DNA from: Candidatus Poseidoniaceae archaeon
Lineage (GTDB): Archaea > Thermoplasmatota > Poseidoniia > Poseidoniales > Poseidoniaceae
Direction of reading: 5' to 3'
Assembly (NCBI GenBank): GCA_949372655.1
Contig: CASIAI010000007.1
Span: 1-54,382 of the forward strand
DNA: 54,382 bases
The notes under the pieces are model-generated. The model was not told the DNA's origin, searched no databases, and saw only the letters and a list, made by a program, of their open reading frames with translations. The translations under genes were made by a program, and so were the position numbers. Below, piece after piece: positions 8,200 through 17,185 of this stretch (its first letter is position 1; each line of letters opens with the position of its first letter).

Positions 8200-9366
8200 A
8201 TGAAAAAAATAGTCTTATTGCTGGTAATTGCAATATTAGTTATTCCTTCGATAAGTGCTGAAGATGAAAGTTATACTGCACATGCTAAAATCGAGATTCC
8301 AAGCGCTAAACCTGTTTCTACAATATTGGATGAATGTTTTGTAGAAATAGATACAAGTGATTCAAATTGTGACCAAGGTGAAGATATGGTCTCTTTATCA
8401 TGGTGGTTATGGAGTGATGAAACAAACTCGAATTGGCCTGATGATGACGCTAAATCTCGGGCAAACTCATATAAATTAAATCTAGATAGTCAATTGGGTT
8501 CTGTTTCTTACTTTAATCAATATTCTACGGAAACTGAGGCTAAAAATAATTCATCTAAAATTAATGACCTAATGCCACTTATTGACCTAACTGGTGAAGT
8601 AATCATCGCTGAAGGCGAGACCGATATTTGGTATATCAGAATGCCAATTGAAATGACGCCTTTAGTAAACTTAACAGACGATACTCTACTGTACATTTTC
8701 TTGAGTCAAAAAAATGCGGTAGACCACCATGGCAGAGTGATTAATAATCTGATATATGATATGAAGCCTGAAGTTGGATTTGGTATCAAAGACGATAATA
8801 CCACTAGCGTGGAATGGATTATTAGTTCTGAGCATCTTGAGGCTGCTGGTGTTGATTTGAAACAAGACCCATATGGATGGCAGTTAACTATGGCTTTCTT
8901 CGGTGCCCTTGAGAGTGATAATAGTACCGAACAATTACTCTCTCTACATCACTTTGATCTACCTGCAAAGTCACAAAATGTAGATTCTTCTTCTTTCTAT
9001 ATCCCTATACTAATTAGCGTCTTACTGGCAATTATTTGCTACGCCTTAATTTCACAATCATTTAGAACAGAAAAAGGAATGCCTAAAATTTCCTCTGAAT
9101 GGAAGAATTCTACTACCCTAGAAATAGAAATTCAATCTTTTTCACAGCGTATTGAAGTTAAATCTTTCAAAGTAGATGCTCCTTGGAAAATGAAAAATAA
9201 CCCGAAGAGTAGATTCATTGAAACGGAACAAATTGTCAATATTGAACTTCGATTCAAGCAATATGAACCTACTGGCTGCCAAATTGGAATTCAATTAGAA
9301 GTCGAAGAACTAGGCGCATGGACACAATATCTCATGATGGATAGTTCTAAAATTGGAGAACAATAA
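8200..9366 (+). CDS. Exported protein with C-terminal membrane helix
   Basis: The ATG at 8200 begins a clear Sec signal peptide (MKKIVLLLVIAILVIPSISA); the frame upstream lacks one, so this start is chosen. It follows the methyltransferase stop directly. A large extracellular region of unknown fold follows, Asp/Asn-rich with NxS/T sites. One membrane helix (YIPILISVLLAIICYALIS) lies about two thirds along. The cytoplasmic part (about 110 residues) has a beta-rich pattern that could be a CARDB-like or immunoglobulin-like sandwich. No enzymatic motif is seen. It may be an envelope sensor or scaffold, but that is guesswork. Confidence 0.6.
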   Translation: MKKIVLLLVIAILVIPSISAEDESYTAHAKIEIPSAKPVSTILDECFVEIDTSDSNCDQGEDMVSLSWWLWSDETNSNWPDDDAKSRANSYKLNLDSQLGSVSYFNQYSTETEAKNNSSKINDLMPLIDLTGEVIIAEGETDIWYIRMPIEMTPLVNLTDDTLLYIFLSQKNAVDHHGRVINNLIYDMKPEVGFGIKDDNTTSVEWIISSEHLEAAGVDLKQDPYGWQLTMAFFGALESDNSTEQLLSLHHFDLPAKSQNVDSSSFYIPILISVLLAIICYALISQSFRTEKGMPKISSEWKNSTTLEIEIQSFSQRIEVKSFKVDAPWKMKNNPKSRFIETEQIVNIELRFKQYEPTGCQIGIQLEVEELGAWTQYLMMDSSKIGEQ

Positions 9367-9412
9367 TCGAAGTGTTGAAGAATTAGAAGATATACCGATT
9401 AGTGGTGATGAG

Positions 9413-9883
9413 ATGGAACTTGATAATACCGACCGAGCAATTCTTCAAGCCCTTATAGAGGATTCGCGGTCTAGTCAAAGAGAACTTTCTAGGATTGTAG
9501 GTGTGGCTCAAGGAACTATTACCAACCGACTTAAGAGGCTAGAAAAGAATGGAGTAATCAACGGCTATAGCGTTGTTCTTGACCCGGAAAGTGTTGGATG
9601 GACAATGACAATAATGGCAGGACTATGTATTTCCAAGGGGAAGATGATAGATGTGCAACAGAAAATTGCTGCTGACTCTAGGGTCTTCTCTGTCTATGAT
9701 GTAACAGGAGATTGGGATTCAATGGTATTAGCGAGAGTTAGAGATAGGGCTGACTTAGATGACCTGACCAAAACAGTTTTCACTTTAGAAGGAGTAACAC
9801 GCTCTTTCACTCATGTAGTCCTAAATACTGTCAAAGAAGACGGCTTTGCAAAGCCTGCTCCTGGAAAGAACATGGATGAATAA
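9413..9883 (+). CDS. Lrp/AsnC family transcription regulator
   Basis: An archaeal feast/famine regulator. The N-terminal winged helix-turn-helix reads MELDNTDRAILQALIEDS...SQRELSRIVGVAQGTITNRL, followed by LEKNGVINGYSVVLD, the usual link to the C-terminal RAM domain. That ligand-binding, oligomerising domain runs from about residue 65 to 145 and includes VTGDWDSMVLARV. ATG 9413 behind GGTGATG is preferred; the longer frame would need a TTG at 9353 inside the previous gene. It probably controls neighbouring or amino-acid-responsive genes as a dimer or octamer. Its 3' end comes close to, or overlaps, the protease start. Confidence 0.85.
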   Translation: MELDNTDRAILQALIEDSRSSQRELSRIVGVAQGTITNRLKRLEKNGVINGYSVVLDPESVGWTMTIMAGLCISKGKMIDVQQKIAADSRVFSVYDVTGDWDSMVLARVRDRADLDDLTKTVFTLEGVTRSFTHVVLNTVKEDGFAKPAPGKNMDE

Positions 9884-9914
9884 GGGCTTTGAAGGATGGG
9901 TTCTAGCACCAATC

Positions 9915-12437
9915 ATGTCTTCCAGACTTAACTTGACGTTTTTTGCGGCTTTGGCTATTCAAATGTTAATGATTGGCGCTACTGCAGCCCCTCTCGCAGA
10001 CGGGCTAAACCCAATGGGTAATTATGAAAAGATGGATAAGTCACTGCGTGACTCTTTGAGTACTTTATCAGAAGAAGATATTATTCCGGTTATTTTTCAA
10101 CTTAATTCTGAAGTCACTGGAAATGATTTACAAACTTTAGAAGACTTTGGAGCAATCATACTTGGTGAAGCACCACTTGTAGACGGTGGATTAATCGAAG
10201 TATCAATTCGAGATATTAGATTAATCTCAACTTGGGACCGTGTTGAATATCTTGAACTAGATAGGGTATTAGATTTCTTTTATTTGCCATCTGAATGGGG
10301 AGGAGACCCCGTTACAGAACCTGGGATTATGATGCATGAAACTACTCATGTAGTCAAAGCTACAGATACTTGGGACAGAGTAATTATCTCCCCTTCAGGT
10401 GAAATCGAATATGACTCAGACTTGAAATTTAGTGAGTGGGACGGCGATGGTACGGCTATTGTAGACTTGGATACTGGAGTAGATGCTGGTCATCCTGATT
10501 TTGATTATCTCGAACCTTGGACAGGAGAGAAAGTCATCTATTCGGCTAAGTGGGATGGGGTTTGGACTGAAACTCGAAACTCGGATACTTCATCAGGCCA
10601 CGGAACTCACGTCGGTGGGACAATCGCTGGAAATGGTGATGCTTCTGCTGGTAGAAGAGCAGGCGTTGCCAAAGGCGCACAAATGGTCGCTCTTGGAACT
10701 GGGGATGGAGCATCTATTTTTGCAGCAGAGCAAGGTCTTGAATGGACTTATGCTCATTCCATGCCAAGTCAAAATCAATATCATATCAGAGTAGTTTCTA
10801 ATTCTTGGGGAACCGATGGCGATTATGACCCGAATGGAGTTATTGCTCAGATGACTGATATGCTAACTTATGACAATAGCGTAGCAGTAATATTTGCTGC
10901 TTCTAATTCTGGTGGAAATGGTGGTGAATGTTCTGGCGACCTCAAAACTAATGTTTACGCAAATACTCCTTCTGCAATATCTGTTGCCGCACTAACACAT
11001 GATGGAACCGCAGTTACTTCTTTTTCCTCTCGAGGTTGTATGAACCAACAACACACATGGCCGGATGTCGGCGCACCTGGAAGAGATATTTGGGCTACTG
11101 CACCTAGAGGTACCGCCATAGACGCGAGTACCAAACTTCAAGGCGACCTATACTACATGGCAATTTCAGGAACTTCAATGGCTACACCACACGTTGGTGG
11201 AATGGCTGGAATTATCATTGATATTGCACCTTCCTTAGGTGTTGCTGATTATCATAGAGATGACCATGACTTTGGCAATAGTTTAGTTGGTGGAGAAGGA
11301 ACTGCCGCATATGGTCAATATGAGAATTGGGATGAAGAAAACTTCAGTAGAGTACACGAATTAGAACTAATTTTGGAGTTAACTGCTGATTATGAAGGAA
11401 TGGCTAACTCTTGTGAAGATGGTAATGCGGATGATGCTTGTTCCGATATTCCTGAGCAATGTTATGTCAGTGATACTGGTCAGTGCCATGATTGGCGTAT
11501 CGGCCATGGGTTGACCAATGTTGATGCCGCAGTAGCCCTTGCTAGAACTCTCCAGTTGATGCGAGACCAAGATGGAAATGGAATTATTGACCACCCTGAA
11601 TATACTGTTTGGGATGCTTGGGAAATATACGAATCTATGCTTGGAGAGAGAACTATTGAATTGAACACTGACCGTGTAAAACATTCTTGGAAAGGTGATT
11701 GGAATCATTTCAATAATGGCGATTCTGGCTCATTATACTATACAGACGATTCTCATTATGTTTGGATTCCTAACGGTACCGAAAGACTAGAAGCAATGTT
11801 CACCGCTACAGAATTCGAACTCGATTCCTTACAAGTTGGCTCGATTCAATTAGAAATTGACTTGGGTGATGATGGAAGTAATGACCAAGGTCAAGGTAAT
11901 AGAATCGCTGATACGTGGTATTATGACCTTGATGTTGAGCCCTCACAATGGGGTGCTTGGGCTAGTTTTGATGTTTCAGGTCAAGCTATGACATTCCTAG
12001 GAATTGTTGATGACCAGGAATTCTTTGAATCAAGGATACCGTACACTGTGGATGTGATTTTAACACTTGGTCTTGAGACTGTAACTGATATTGCATTTGA
12101 GCAAAGGCTCGACTTCTATTCAGATCTAGACCCTACAACACCGTCTGATGACTATGATAGTTCAATGGATGGAATGCTTGTATTTACTCGTAATGTCTAT
12201 GACCAGCAAGCGATTGTCGGACTTATTACTCCAAAAGATACTGTTGGTGATTCTAGTTCTGAAGGTTTCTTTTCTTCACTTGGAGACTTATTTACAGAGC
12301 ATGGTTTAATGATGACTTTATTTAGTGTTTTTATCCTATTATCGGCTGCAGGTGTTGGATATGTCATCCGTTCTTCAAGATACCTTGAAGAAGATAAATC
12401 CTATTTGTTAGAAGCAGAATTAATAGATGAAGATTAA
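9915..12437 (+). CDS. Membrane-anchored subtilisin-like serine protease (S8)
   Basis: A secreted peptidase of about 840 residues. A signal peptide (LTFFAALAIQMLMIGATAAP) is followed by an inhibitor-I9-like prodomain. The S8 catalytic domain shows Asp in IVDLDTGVDAGHPDF, His in SSGHGTHVGGTIAG, the oxyanion-hole Asn in AASNSGGNGG, and Ser in ISGTSMATPHVGG. A Cys-rich insert (CEDGNADDACSDIPEQC) and an EF-hand-like DQDGNGIIDHPEY may bind Ca2+. A beta-rich C-domain precedes one membrane helix (MMTLFSVFILLSAAGVGYVI). ATG 9876, overlapping the regulator stop, is an alternative start; ATG 9915 places the signal peptide properly. Likely role: degradation of extracellular protein. Confidence 0.9.
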   Translation: MSSRLNLTFFAALAIQMLMIGATAAPLADGLNPMGNYEKMDKSLRDSLSTLSEEDIIPVIFQLNSEVTGNDLQTLEDFGAIILGEAPLVDGGLIEVSIRDIRLISTWDRVEYLELDRVLDFFYLPSEWGGDPVTEPGIMMHETTHVVKATDTWDRVIISPSGEIEYDSDLKFSEWDGDGTAIVDLDTGVDAGHPDFDYLEPWTGEKVIYSAKWDGVWTETRNSDTSSGHGTHVGGTIAGNGDASAGRRAGVAKGAQMVALGTGDGASIFAAEQGLEWTYAHSMPSQNQYHIRVVSNSWGTDGDYDPNGVIAQMTDMLTYDNSVAVIFAASNSGGNGGECSGDLKTNVYANTPSAISVAALTHDGTAVTSFSSRGCMNQQHTWPDVGAPGRDIWATAPRGTAIDASTKLQGDLYYMAISGTSMATPHVGGMAGIIIDIAPSLGVADYHRDDHDFGNSLVGGEGTAAYGQYENWDEENFSRVHELELILELTADYEGMANSCEDGNADDACSDIPEQCYVSDTGQCHDWRIGHGLTNVDAAVALARTLQLMRDQDGNGIIDHPEYTVWDAWEIYESMLGERTIELNTDRVKHSWKGDWNHFNNGDSGSLYYTDDSHYVWIPNGTERLEAMFTATEFELDSLQVGSIQLEIDLGDDGSNDQGQGNRIADTWYYDLDVEPSQWGAWASFDVSGQAMTFLGIVDDQEFFESRIPYTVDVILTLGLETVTDIAFEQRLDFYSDLDPTTPSDDYDSSMDGMLVFTRNVYDQQAIVGLITPKDTVGDSSSEGFFSSLGDLFTEHGLMMTLFSVFILLSAAGVGYVIRSSRYLEEDKSYLLEAELIDED

Positions 12438-12635
12438 TCATTCTTCTTCATCAATAGTTAGAGCCTGTAGATACTTCCCCGCCCCATAAGATACTCCACC
12501 TTGCGGACTCCAACCATTGGAAATTAACTTAGAAACTCGCGCAATCAGCCCCGAATCTTTGTCCAAGAACTTCATGTTCAAGGTTCCAAATTCTATCGGG
12601 TCTAAATTTTCATCTGAAATTATAATATATTTCAT
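12438..12635 (-). CDS. DUF1737-like small protein
   Basis: A 65-residue protein whose core (VSKLISNGWSPQGGVSYG, then YLQALT near the C-terminus) matches the DUF1737 pattern: a helix, a GWxPQGG turn and a final strand. The family has no established biochemical function. Its N-terminus is a strand starting MKYIIIS. It converges with the subtilisin gene, the two stops being back to back, and lies 34 bases upstream of the methyltransferase stop's far side. Nothing in the context indicates its role. Confidence 0.7.
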   Translation of the reverse strand: MKYIIISDENLDPIEFGTLNMKFLDKDSGLIARVSKLISNGWSPQGGVSYGAGKYLQALTIDEEE

Positions 12636-12669
12636 AATAGTATGAAAATTCTACACTGTATAAAGAAAA

Positions 12670-13608
12670 TCATTCCTCTAACAGGTTGATTCTTTGCTCA
12701 GCCAATTCAATATATTCTTGATTAATATCATACCCAATGTAGCTTCTTCCGGAACTTTTAGCTGCACATGCAGTTGAACCTGAACCAATAAAGGGGTCTA
12801 ATACAACATCGCCTTTGAAGGAATAAAATTCAATGCATCTACGCGGCAATTCATTAGGGAATGGTGCGGGGTGGCCGATTCTTTTAGCTGATGCGGTAGG
12901 AAACCTCCAAATCGATTTTGTTAGATCTATGAACTCTTGTTTCTCGATTGTATCATCTCTGCCTTCTGCTCTCTCTTGCTTGGTTCTATCGAGTTTGAAA
13001 GAACCCTTTGAATAAATCAAGATATATTCATGGACATCCCTAAGACATGGATTGGAAGCAGATTTGAAAGAGCCCCATGCAGTACTCGAGCCAGCAGACG
13101 CCGATTTATCCCAAATCACTTCACCACGCATTAGAAAACCAATCTCTAACATTATCATATTGACATAACTTGTCAAAGGAATATATGGTTTTCTTCCAAC
13201 ATTAGCAATATTGATTACAGCCCTACCACCTGGCGCTAAAACACGATAAGTCTCAGTGAAAACTCCTCTTAGCATGTTGAGGTATTCTTGAAGACTTAGG
13301 TCTTCATCATACTCCTTGGTTACGTTATATGGTGGTGAAGTAACCATCAATTGTACACTATTTGGAGGAATCATACTCATATCTCTTGAATCACCACAAA
13401 TTAGACTATCGCGTAGAAATTCTGGGAATTCTTGAGGGTCACCTACATCACTTTCTCTGGGTATATTTTGATACATTTTAGTATCATAATACTTTGATGA
13501 ATCATGGCCCTCTCGCTTAGAAACTCCAAAACTCGATGTTTGACTAGAGGACGTCTTTTTTGTCCCCTTATTTGTTGTCATAGAAACATCTGTGTCGCGC
13601 GGCTTCAT
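12670..13608 (-). CDS. DNA methyltransferase, TSPPY (m4C/m6A) type, orphan
   Basis: An amino-methyltransferase of the N4/N6 class. Motif IV TSPPYN (residues 90-95) comes before the SAM motif DPFIGSGSTA (271-280), so the order is the beta class. TSPPY is most often seen in N4-cytosine enzymes, but N6-adenine cannot be excluded. The first 55 residues are polar, Ser/Thr/Lys-rich and probably disordered. The region 170-250 between the motifs is the likely target-recognition part. No restriction endonuclease, specificity subunit or Vsr gene is adjacent, so it appears solitary and may serve epigenetic marking rather than defence. Confidence 0.85.
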   Translation of the reverse strand: MKPRDTDVSMTTNKGTKKTSSSQTSSFGVSKREGHDSSKYYDTKMYQNIPRESDVGDPQEFPEFLRDSLICGDSRDMSMIPPNSVQLMVTSPPYNVTKEYDEDLSLQEYLNMLRGVFTETYRVLAPGGRAVINIANVGRKPYIPLTSYVNMIMLEIGFLMRGEVIWDKSASAGSSTAWGSFKSASNPCLRDVHEYILIYSKGSFKLDRTKQERAEGRDDTIEKQEFIDLTKSIWRFPTASAKRIGHPAPFPNELPRRCIEFYSFKGDVVLDPFIGSGSTACAAKSSGRSYIGYDINQEYIELAEQRINLLEE

Positions 13609-13670
13609 AACTCAATCGGAAAATGTACAATGAAAGACGCGCGTTTCAACACCTTAATCAAAATTCCAAA

Positions 13671-13979
13671 TCATGAAATTATGCCATTAACCCAATCCTG
13701 ATAATCTTGATTCGCTGATGCATCGATTTTCAAAATAGCAGGCACTTCATAGGGGTGATTTTCCAGAATATACTGTTCTAATTGCTCGGAATTAGTTGGT
13801 ATGGTTTTGAAAAGAGCGATCACTTCTTCTTCATCTTGTTCTTGACCTTCCCACATATATGATGAATTGACTTTACTTCGAAGTATACATGCTGCTAATT
13901 TTCGCTCTAGTACCTTGTCTATCATCGATTTAGCAGAATCATCATTGGGGAATGTTACCATCACAAGAACTAGCGTCAT
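13671..13979 (-). CDS. cutA: CutA family protein
   Basis: A 102-residue protein covering the entire CutA1 fold (ferredoxin-like, trimeric). It starts with the strand LVLVMVTFPNDDSAKSM. It continues with ERKLAACILRSKVNSSYMWEG, where the conserved Cys and Trp lie, and EEVIALFKT, then HPYEVPAILKID near the C-terminus. The family is linked to divalent cation tolerance in bacteria, but its biochemical role in archaea is uncertain. The gene is downstream of aceE on the same strand, 41 bases away, so cotranscription is possible. Length is normal for the family. Confidence 0.92.
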   Translation of the reverse strand: MTLVLVMVTFPNDDSAKSMIDKVLERKLAACILRSKVNSSYMWEGQEQDEEEVIALFKTIPTNSEQLEQYILENHPYEVPAILKIDASANQDYQDWVNGIIS

Positions 13980-14020
13980 AAACCCCGTAGGGGATACATA
14001 TTATTGAGTCGTCGATGATA

Positions 14021-16693
14021 TCAAATCTCAGTGATGTCATGGCGTTGTAAACTAACTTTAAATTTCTTAACAGCCTTATCATAGACCTTACTATCGATAA
14101 TATTGTTACGTACAAGTCGGGATAATGCTGCGAGAGTAATTGATTCTCCATCAATTTCAAAGAATCTTCTTAGAGCCTCGCGTGTGTCTGAACGTCCAAA
14201 TCCGTCCGTTCCCAGAACTGTATAGTCATCAGGCATCCATTGTCGAATCATATCAGGAACCGCTGCCATATTATCCGATACTGCAATAATTGGGTCTTGA
14301 GATGAACCCAGCATTTGTTGAACCCATGTTTGCTTCTCTGGTTCACTTGGGTTAAGTCGATTCCATCGTTCACATTCAAGTCCATCACGTCGCAACTCAC
14401 CATATGATGTAGCCGACCAAATCTCGCTTCGAATACCAAATTCTTCTAACTTCTCAACTGCGTCTAATACCTGAAGCATGATAGGTCCTGAACCCAATAA
14501 TCGCACTATTGGGCCGTCCCCTTTGGGAGCTCCACGCAACTTATACAACCCGTTAATGATGCCCTCGTCGACATTCTTAGGTTTAGCAGGCATAGGGTGA
14601 TTTTCATTGTATACTGCAATATAATACATAACATCAATATCTTGTTCGAACATTTCTTTAATTCCATGTTGGATGATTGTTGCGAGTTCGTAAGCAAATG
14701 CAGGGTCCCAAGCTCTTACCGATGGATTGGTGTGAGCCATGAGAAGAGAATGTCCATCTTGATGCTGTAAGCCTTCACCATTCAGCGTGGTTCGACCAGA
14801 TGTTGCCCCCATCAGGAAACCTCTCGCTCGTTGGTCTGCTGCTGACCAAATCAAGTCGGCAACTCTTTGGAAGCCGAACATCGAATAAAATATGTAAAAT
14901 GGGATTGTAGGGCAACCATGGGTAGAATAAGAGGTTGCAGAGGCTATGAAAGTTGAAGTCGCTCCCGCTTCATTGATTCCTTCTTCGAATAATTGACCCG
15001 CTTCTGATTCTTTATATTTCATGATAACTTTGTGGTCTACAGGGGTGTAAAGTTGTCCTTCAGGATGATAGATTCCAAACTCTGAAAATAAAGGATCCAT
15101 ACCAAATGTTCTTGCCTCATCTGGAATTATAGGAACTACATTAGGGCCTAATTCCTTGGATTTCATAAGCCCTCTAAGAAGTCTAACAAAAGCCATAGTC
15201 GTAGAGACTTGCATTTTACCTTTTGTACCTTCATCAAAATCTGAATAGACTTCACTGCTTGGCATTACTAAATTCGATTTGGGCGAGCGGCGCTCTGGTA
15301 CTGGTCCATACAATGCCTTACGCCTAGACTTGGCATATTTGACAATTTCAGGTATATCTTGAGGTTTGATAAATGGATAATTTTCTAATTCTTCATCACT
15401 AAAAGACAAATTCATATCATCTCGCATGAATTTCATACTTTCGATATCTGCTTTCTTCTTCTGATGAGTGGTATTCTTACCAGCGAATGCCGGTCCTAGG
15501 CCGTATCCTTTGATAGTCCGAATGATAACTGCTGTAGGCTGACCTTTGTGAGCAGTTGCTTGAGCATAGGCTGCATGTAATTTGACGAAGTCATGCCCAC
15601 CTACATCTTGGCAGAGTTTTTCTAAATCTTCATCCGAGTATTGTGAGACTAATTCTGATAATTCTGGAGTATTGAATAGTTCTTTACGGATTAAAGCGCC
15701 ATCAGCAGTCATAATTCGTTGCTCATCTCCATCGACCAGAGAGTTAAGCCTAGCAGCGATTAAGCCTAGGCTATCTCGGGCGAATAGGTCATCCCAGCTG
15801 CTCCCCCATAAGACCTTGATGACATTCCATCCAGCCCCTCTAAATCTGCCTTCTAATTCTTGAACTATCTTTGAATTGCCTCTGACTGGACCGTCTAATC
15901 TTTGAAGATTACAATTCATGGTCATGATGATATTATCCAAGCCTTCACGGGCGGCAAGAGATAATTGTGATAGTGACTCGGGTTCATCAGATTCCCCATC
16001 ACCCATAGTATACCATACTCTTGAGCCTGTAGTATTGCAGAGACCTCTCGATTCAAGGTAACGGTTGAACCTTGCTTGATGAATTGCAGTCATTCCACCA
16101 AGACCCATACTTACACTTGGAAATTCCCAGAAATTGGGCATCAATCTTGGGTGGGGGTATGAAGAGAGTCCTTTACCACCAGTTTCTTGACGGAACATTT
16201 CGATTTGCTCAAGGGAGAGTCTGCCTTCGAGCCATGCCCTAGCATAAACTCCTGGTGATGCATGCCCTTGCCAGTAAATATGGTCACCTGAACCATCACC
16301 ATCTTTGCCTCTAAAGAAGTGATTAAAGCCAGATTCCCAAGCATGTGATGTGGATGCATAAGTTGAGATGTGACCTCCAATACCGTCAAAATATTTGTTC
16401 GCCCTGGTTACAATCATCATAGCATTCCAACGAATTACTTCATGTAACCGCTTTTCCATCTCTAAATCACCAGGATATGCTCCTTGATTATTAGGTGAAA
16501 TAGAATTTAGGTATGGAGTATTGATGACGTCTATATCAACACCAGCAGACTTCGCAGCATTCATGGTGGCCAAAAGGAGGCGTCTAGCTTCTTCATTTCC
16601 TTGCTTGCCTTGTACTGCAAGAATAGAATCGACCCATTCCTTGGTAGAAATAGGATCAGGGTCCGGTAAAACGCTGTCAGACTCAAAGCCCAC
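14021..16693 (-). CDS. aceE: Pyruvate dehydrogenase E1 component, homodimeric type
   Basis: A full-length (890-residue) homodimeric ThDP-dependent E1, decarboxylating pyruvate and passing acetyl to lipoyl-E2. The ThDP/Mg motif is GDGESDEPESLSQL at about 221, ending in CNLQRLDGPV. Conserved flanking segments include IGGHISTYASTSHAWE, YWQGHASPGVYARAWLEGRL and KGYGLGPAFAGKNTTHQ. This type is typical of Proteobacteria and Actinobacteria, whereas archaea normally use ferredoxin oxidoreductase or the alpha2beta2 E1, so transfer from bacteria is likely. E2 and E3 genes are not in the window. The start is GTG 16693; an Asp/Pro-rich leader precedes the domain. Confidence 0.93.
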   Translation of the reverse strand: MGFESDSVLPDPDPISTKEWVDSILAVQGKQGNEEARRLLLATMNAAKSAGVDIDVINTPYLNSISPNNQGAYPGDLEMEKRLHEVIRWNAMMIVTRANKYFDGIGGHISTYASTSHAWESGFNHFFRGKDGDGSGDHIYWQGHASPGVYARAWLEGRLSLEQIEMFRQETGGKGLSSYPHPRLMPNFWEFPSVSMGLGGMTAIHQARFNRYLESRGLCNTTGSRVWYTMGDGESDEPESLSQLSLAAREGLDNIIMTMNCNLQRLDGPVRGNSKIVQELEGRFRGAGWNVIKVLWGSSWDDLFARDSLGLIAARLNSLVDGDEQRIMTADGALIRKELFNTPELSELVSQYSDEDLEKLCQDVGGHDFVKLHAAYAQATAHKGQPTAVIIRTIKGYGLGPAFAGKNTTHQKKKADIESMKFMRDDMNLSFSDEELENYPFIKPQDIPEIVKYAKSRRKALYGPVPERRSPKSNLVMPSSEVYSDFDEGTKGKMQVSTTMAFVRLLRGLMKSKELGPNVVPIIPDEARTFGMDPLFSEFGIYHPEGQLYTPVDHKVIMKYKESEAGQLFEEGINEAGATSTFIASATSYSTHGCPTIPFYIFYSMFGFQRVADLIWSAADQRARGFLMGATSGRTTLNGEGLQHQDGHSLLMAHTNPSVRAWDPAFAYELATIIQHGIKEMFEQDIDVMYYIAVYNENHPMPAKPKNVDEGIINGLYKLRGAPKGDGPIVRLLGSGPIMLQVLDAVEKLEEFGIRSEIWSATSYGELRRDGLECERWNRLNPSEPEKQTWVQQMLGSSQDPIIAVSDNMAAVPDMIRQWMPDDYTVLGTDGFGRSDTREALRRFFEIDGESITLAALSRLVRNNIIDSKVYDKAVKKFKVSLQRHDITEI

Positions 16694-16767
16694 AATTACT
16701 TCCTCATGTAACTCCTAATGCGCTCGGCTTTCAAACCCTTCTAAAATTAGTAATTAGAAAAAATAGA

Positions 16768-16804
16768 GTTTTTTAGGCTCTTTTCCCGTTTTTTAGGCGG
16801 GAAA
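16768..16804. promoter_or_regulatory. Direct repeat and inverted repeat between aceE and the Hc1-like gene
   Basis: GTTTTTTAGGC occurs at 16768-16778 and again at 16788-16798, exactly 20 bp (two helical turns) apart. The second copy is also part of an inverted repeat, TTTCCCG (16782-16788) with CGGGAAA (16798-16804). The site lies about 75-110 bases upstream of aceE and 86 bases upstream of the divergent small gene, so it could be a shared operator. No protein is known to bind it. Confidence 0.45.
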
Positions 16805-16889
16805 TGCAATACTGAGGCTAAATAATCACTTCTTAGAAATAACCCATGTCGGCAAAACACATAAAGACCGTTTTCGCTGGGGGGGCTTT

Positions 16890-17069
16890 ATGTCTGTTGA
16901 GGCCATGGTACAAAATATGATTGATGAATTGACTTCCGCGCTTGGAGATGCTGTAAAGCACGACAAGGGTAACTCTGCTGCTGGTACTCGTGTGCGTAAG
17001 GCTATGCAAGATAGTAAAGCTGCTGCACAAGCAGTGCGCGTTCAAGTTCAAAACGACAAAACTAACTGA
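16890..17069 (+). CDS. Histone H1-like protein, chlamydial Hc1-type core (59 residues)
   Basis: A short gene reading MSVEAMVQNMIDELTSAL at the N-terminus, then KHDKGNSAAGTRVRKAMQ, SKAAAQAVRVQV and a short polar end. The GNSAAGTRVRKAMQ segment matches the pattern of the Hc1/histone-H1-like family (GNKAAGTRLRKALQ-type), a small helical hairpin. It lacks the long basic tail of chlamydial Hc1. A seven-G run ending at 16885 is four bases before the ATG and may act as ribosome site. Likely role: an abundant small chromatin or architectural protein. The divergent neighbour is aceE. Confidence 0.78.
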   Translation: MSVEAMVQNMIDELTSALGDAVKHDKGNSAAGTRVRKAMQDSKAAAQAVRVQVQNDKTN

Positions 17070-17185
17070 ATCGGGATTTATCTCTTGACTTCTTTAAGTG
17101 TGAGCGAAAGCCAGATTTAGAGAAACTCGGATATGAACTGTTTATTATCAACAACGCTCAAAGGTAAGAGTGGTGACAACTTGTT

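Noticed and set aside
9846-9914. Extension of the subtilisin to a TTG start
   Set aside because: It adds residues before the signal peptide and lies within the regulator gene; ATG 9876 or 9915 is better.
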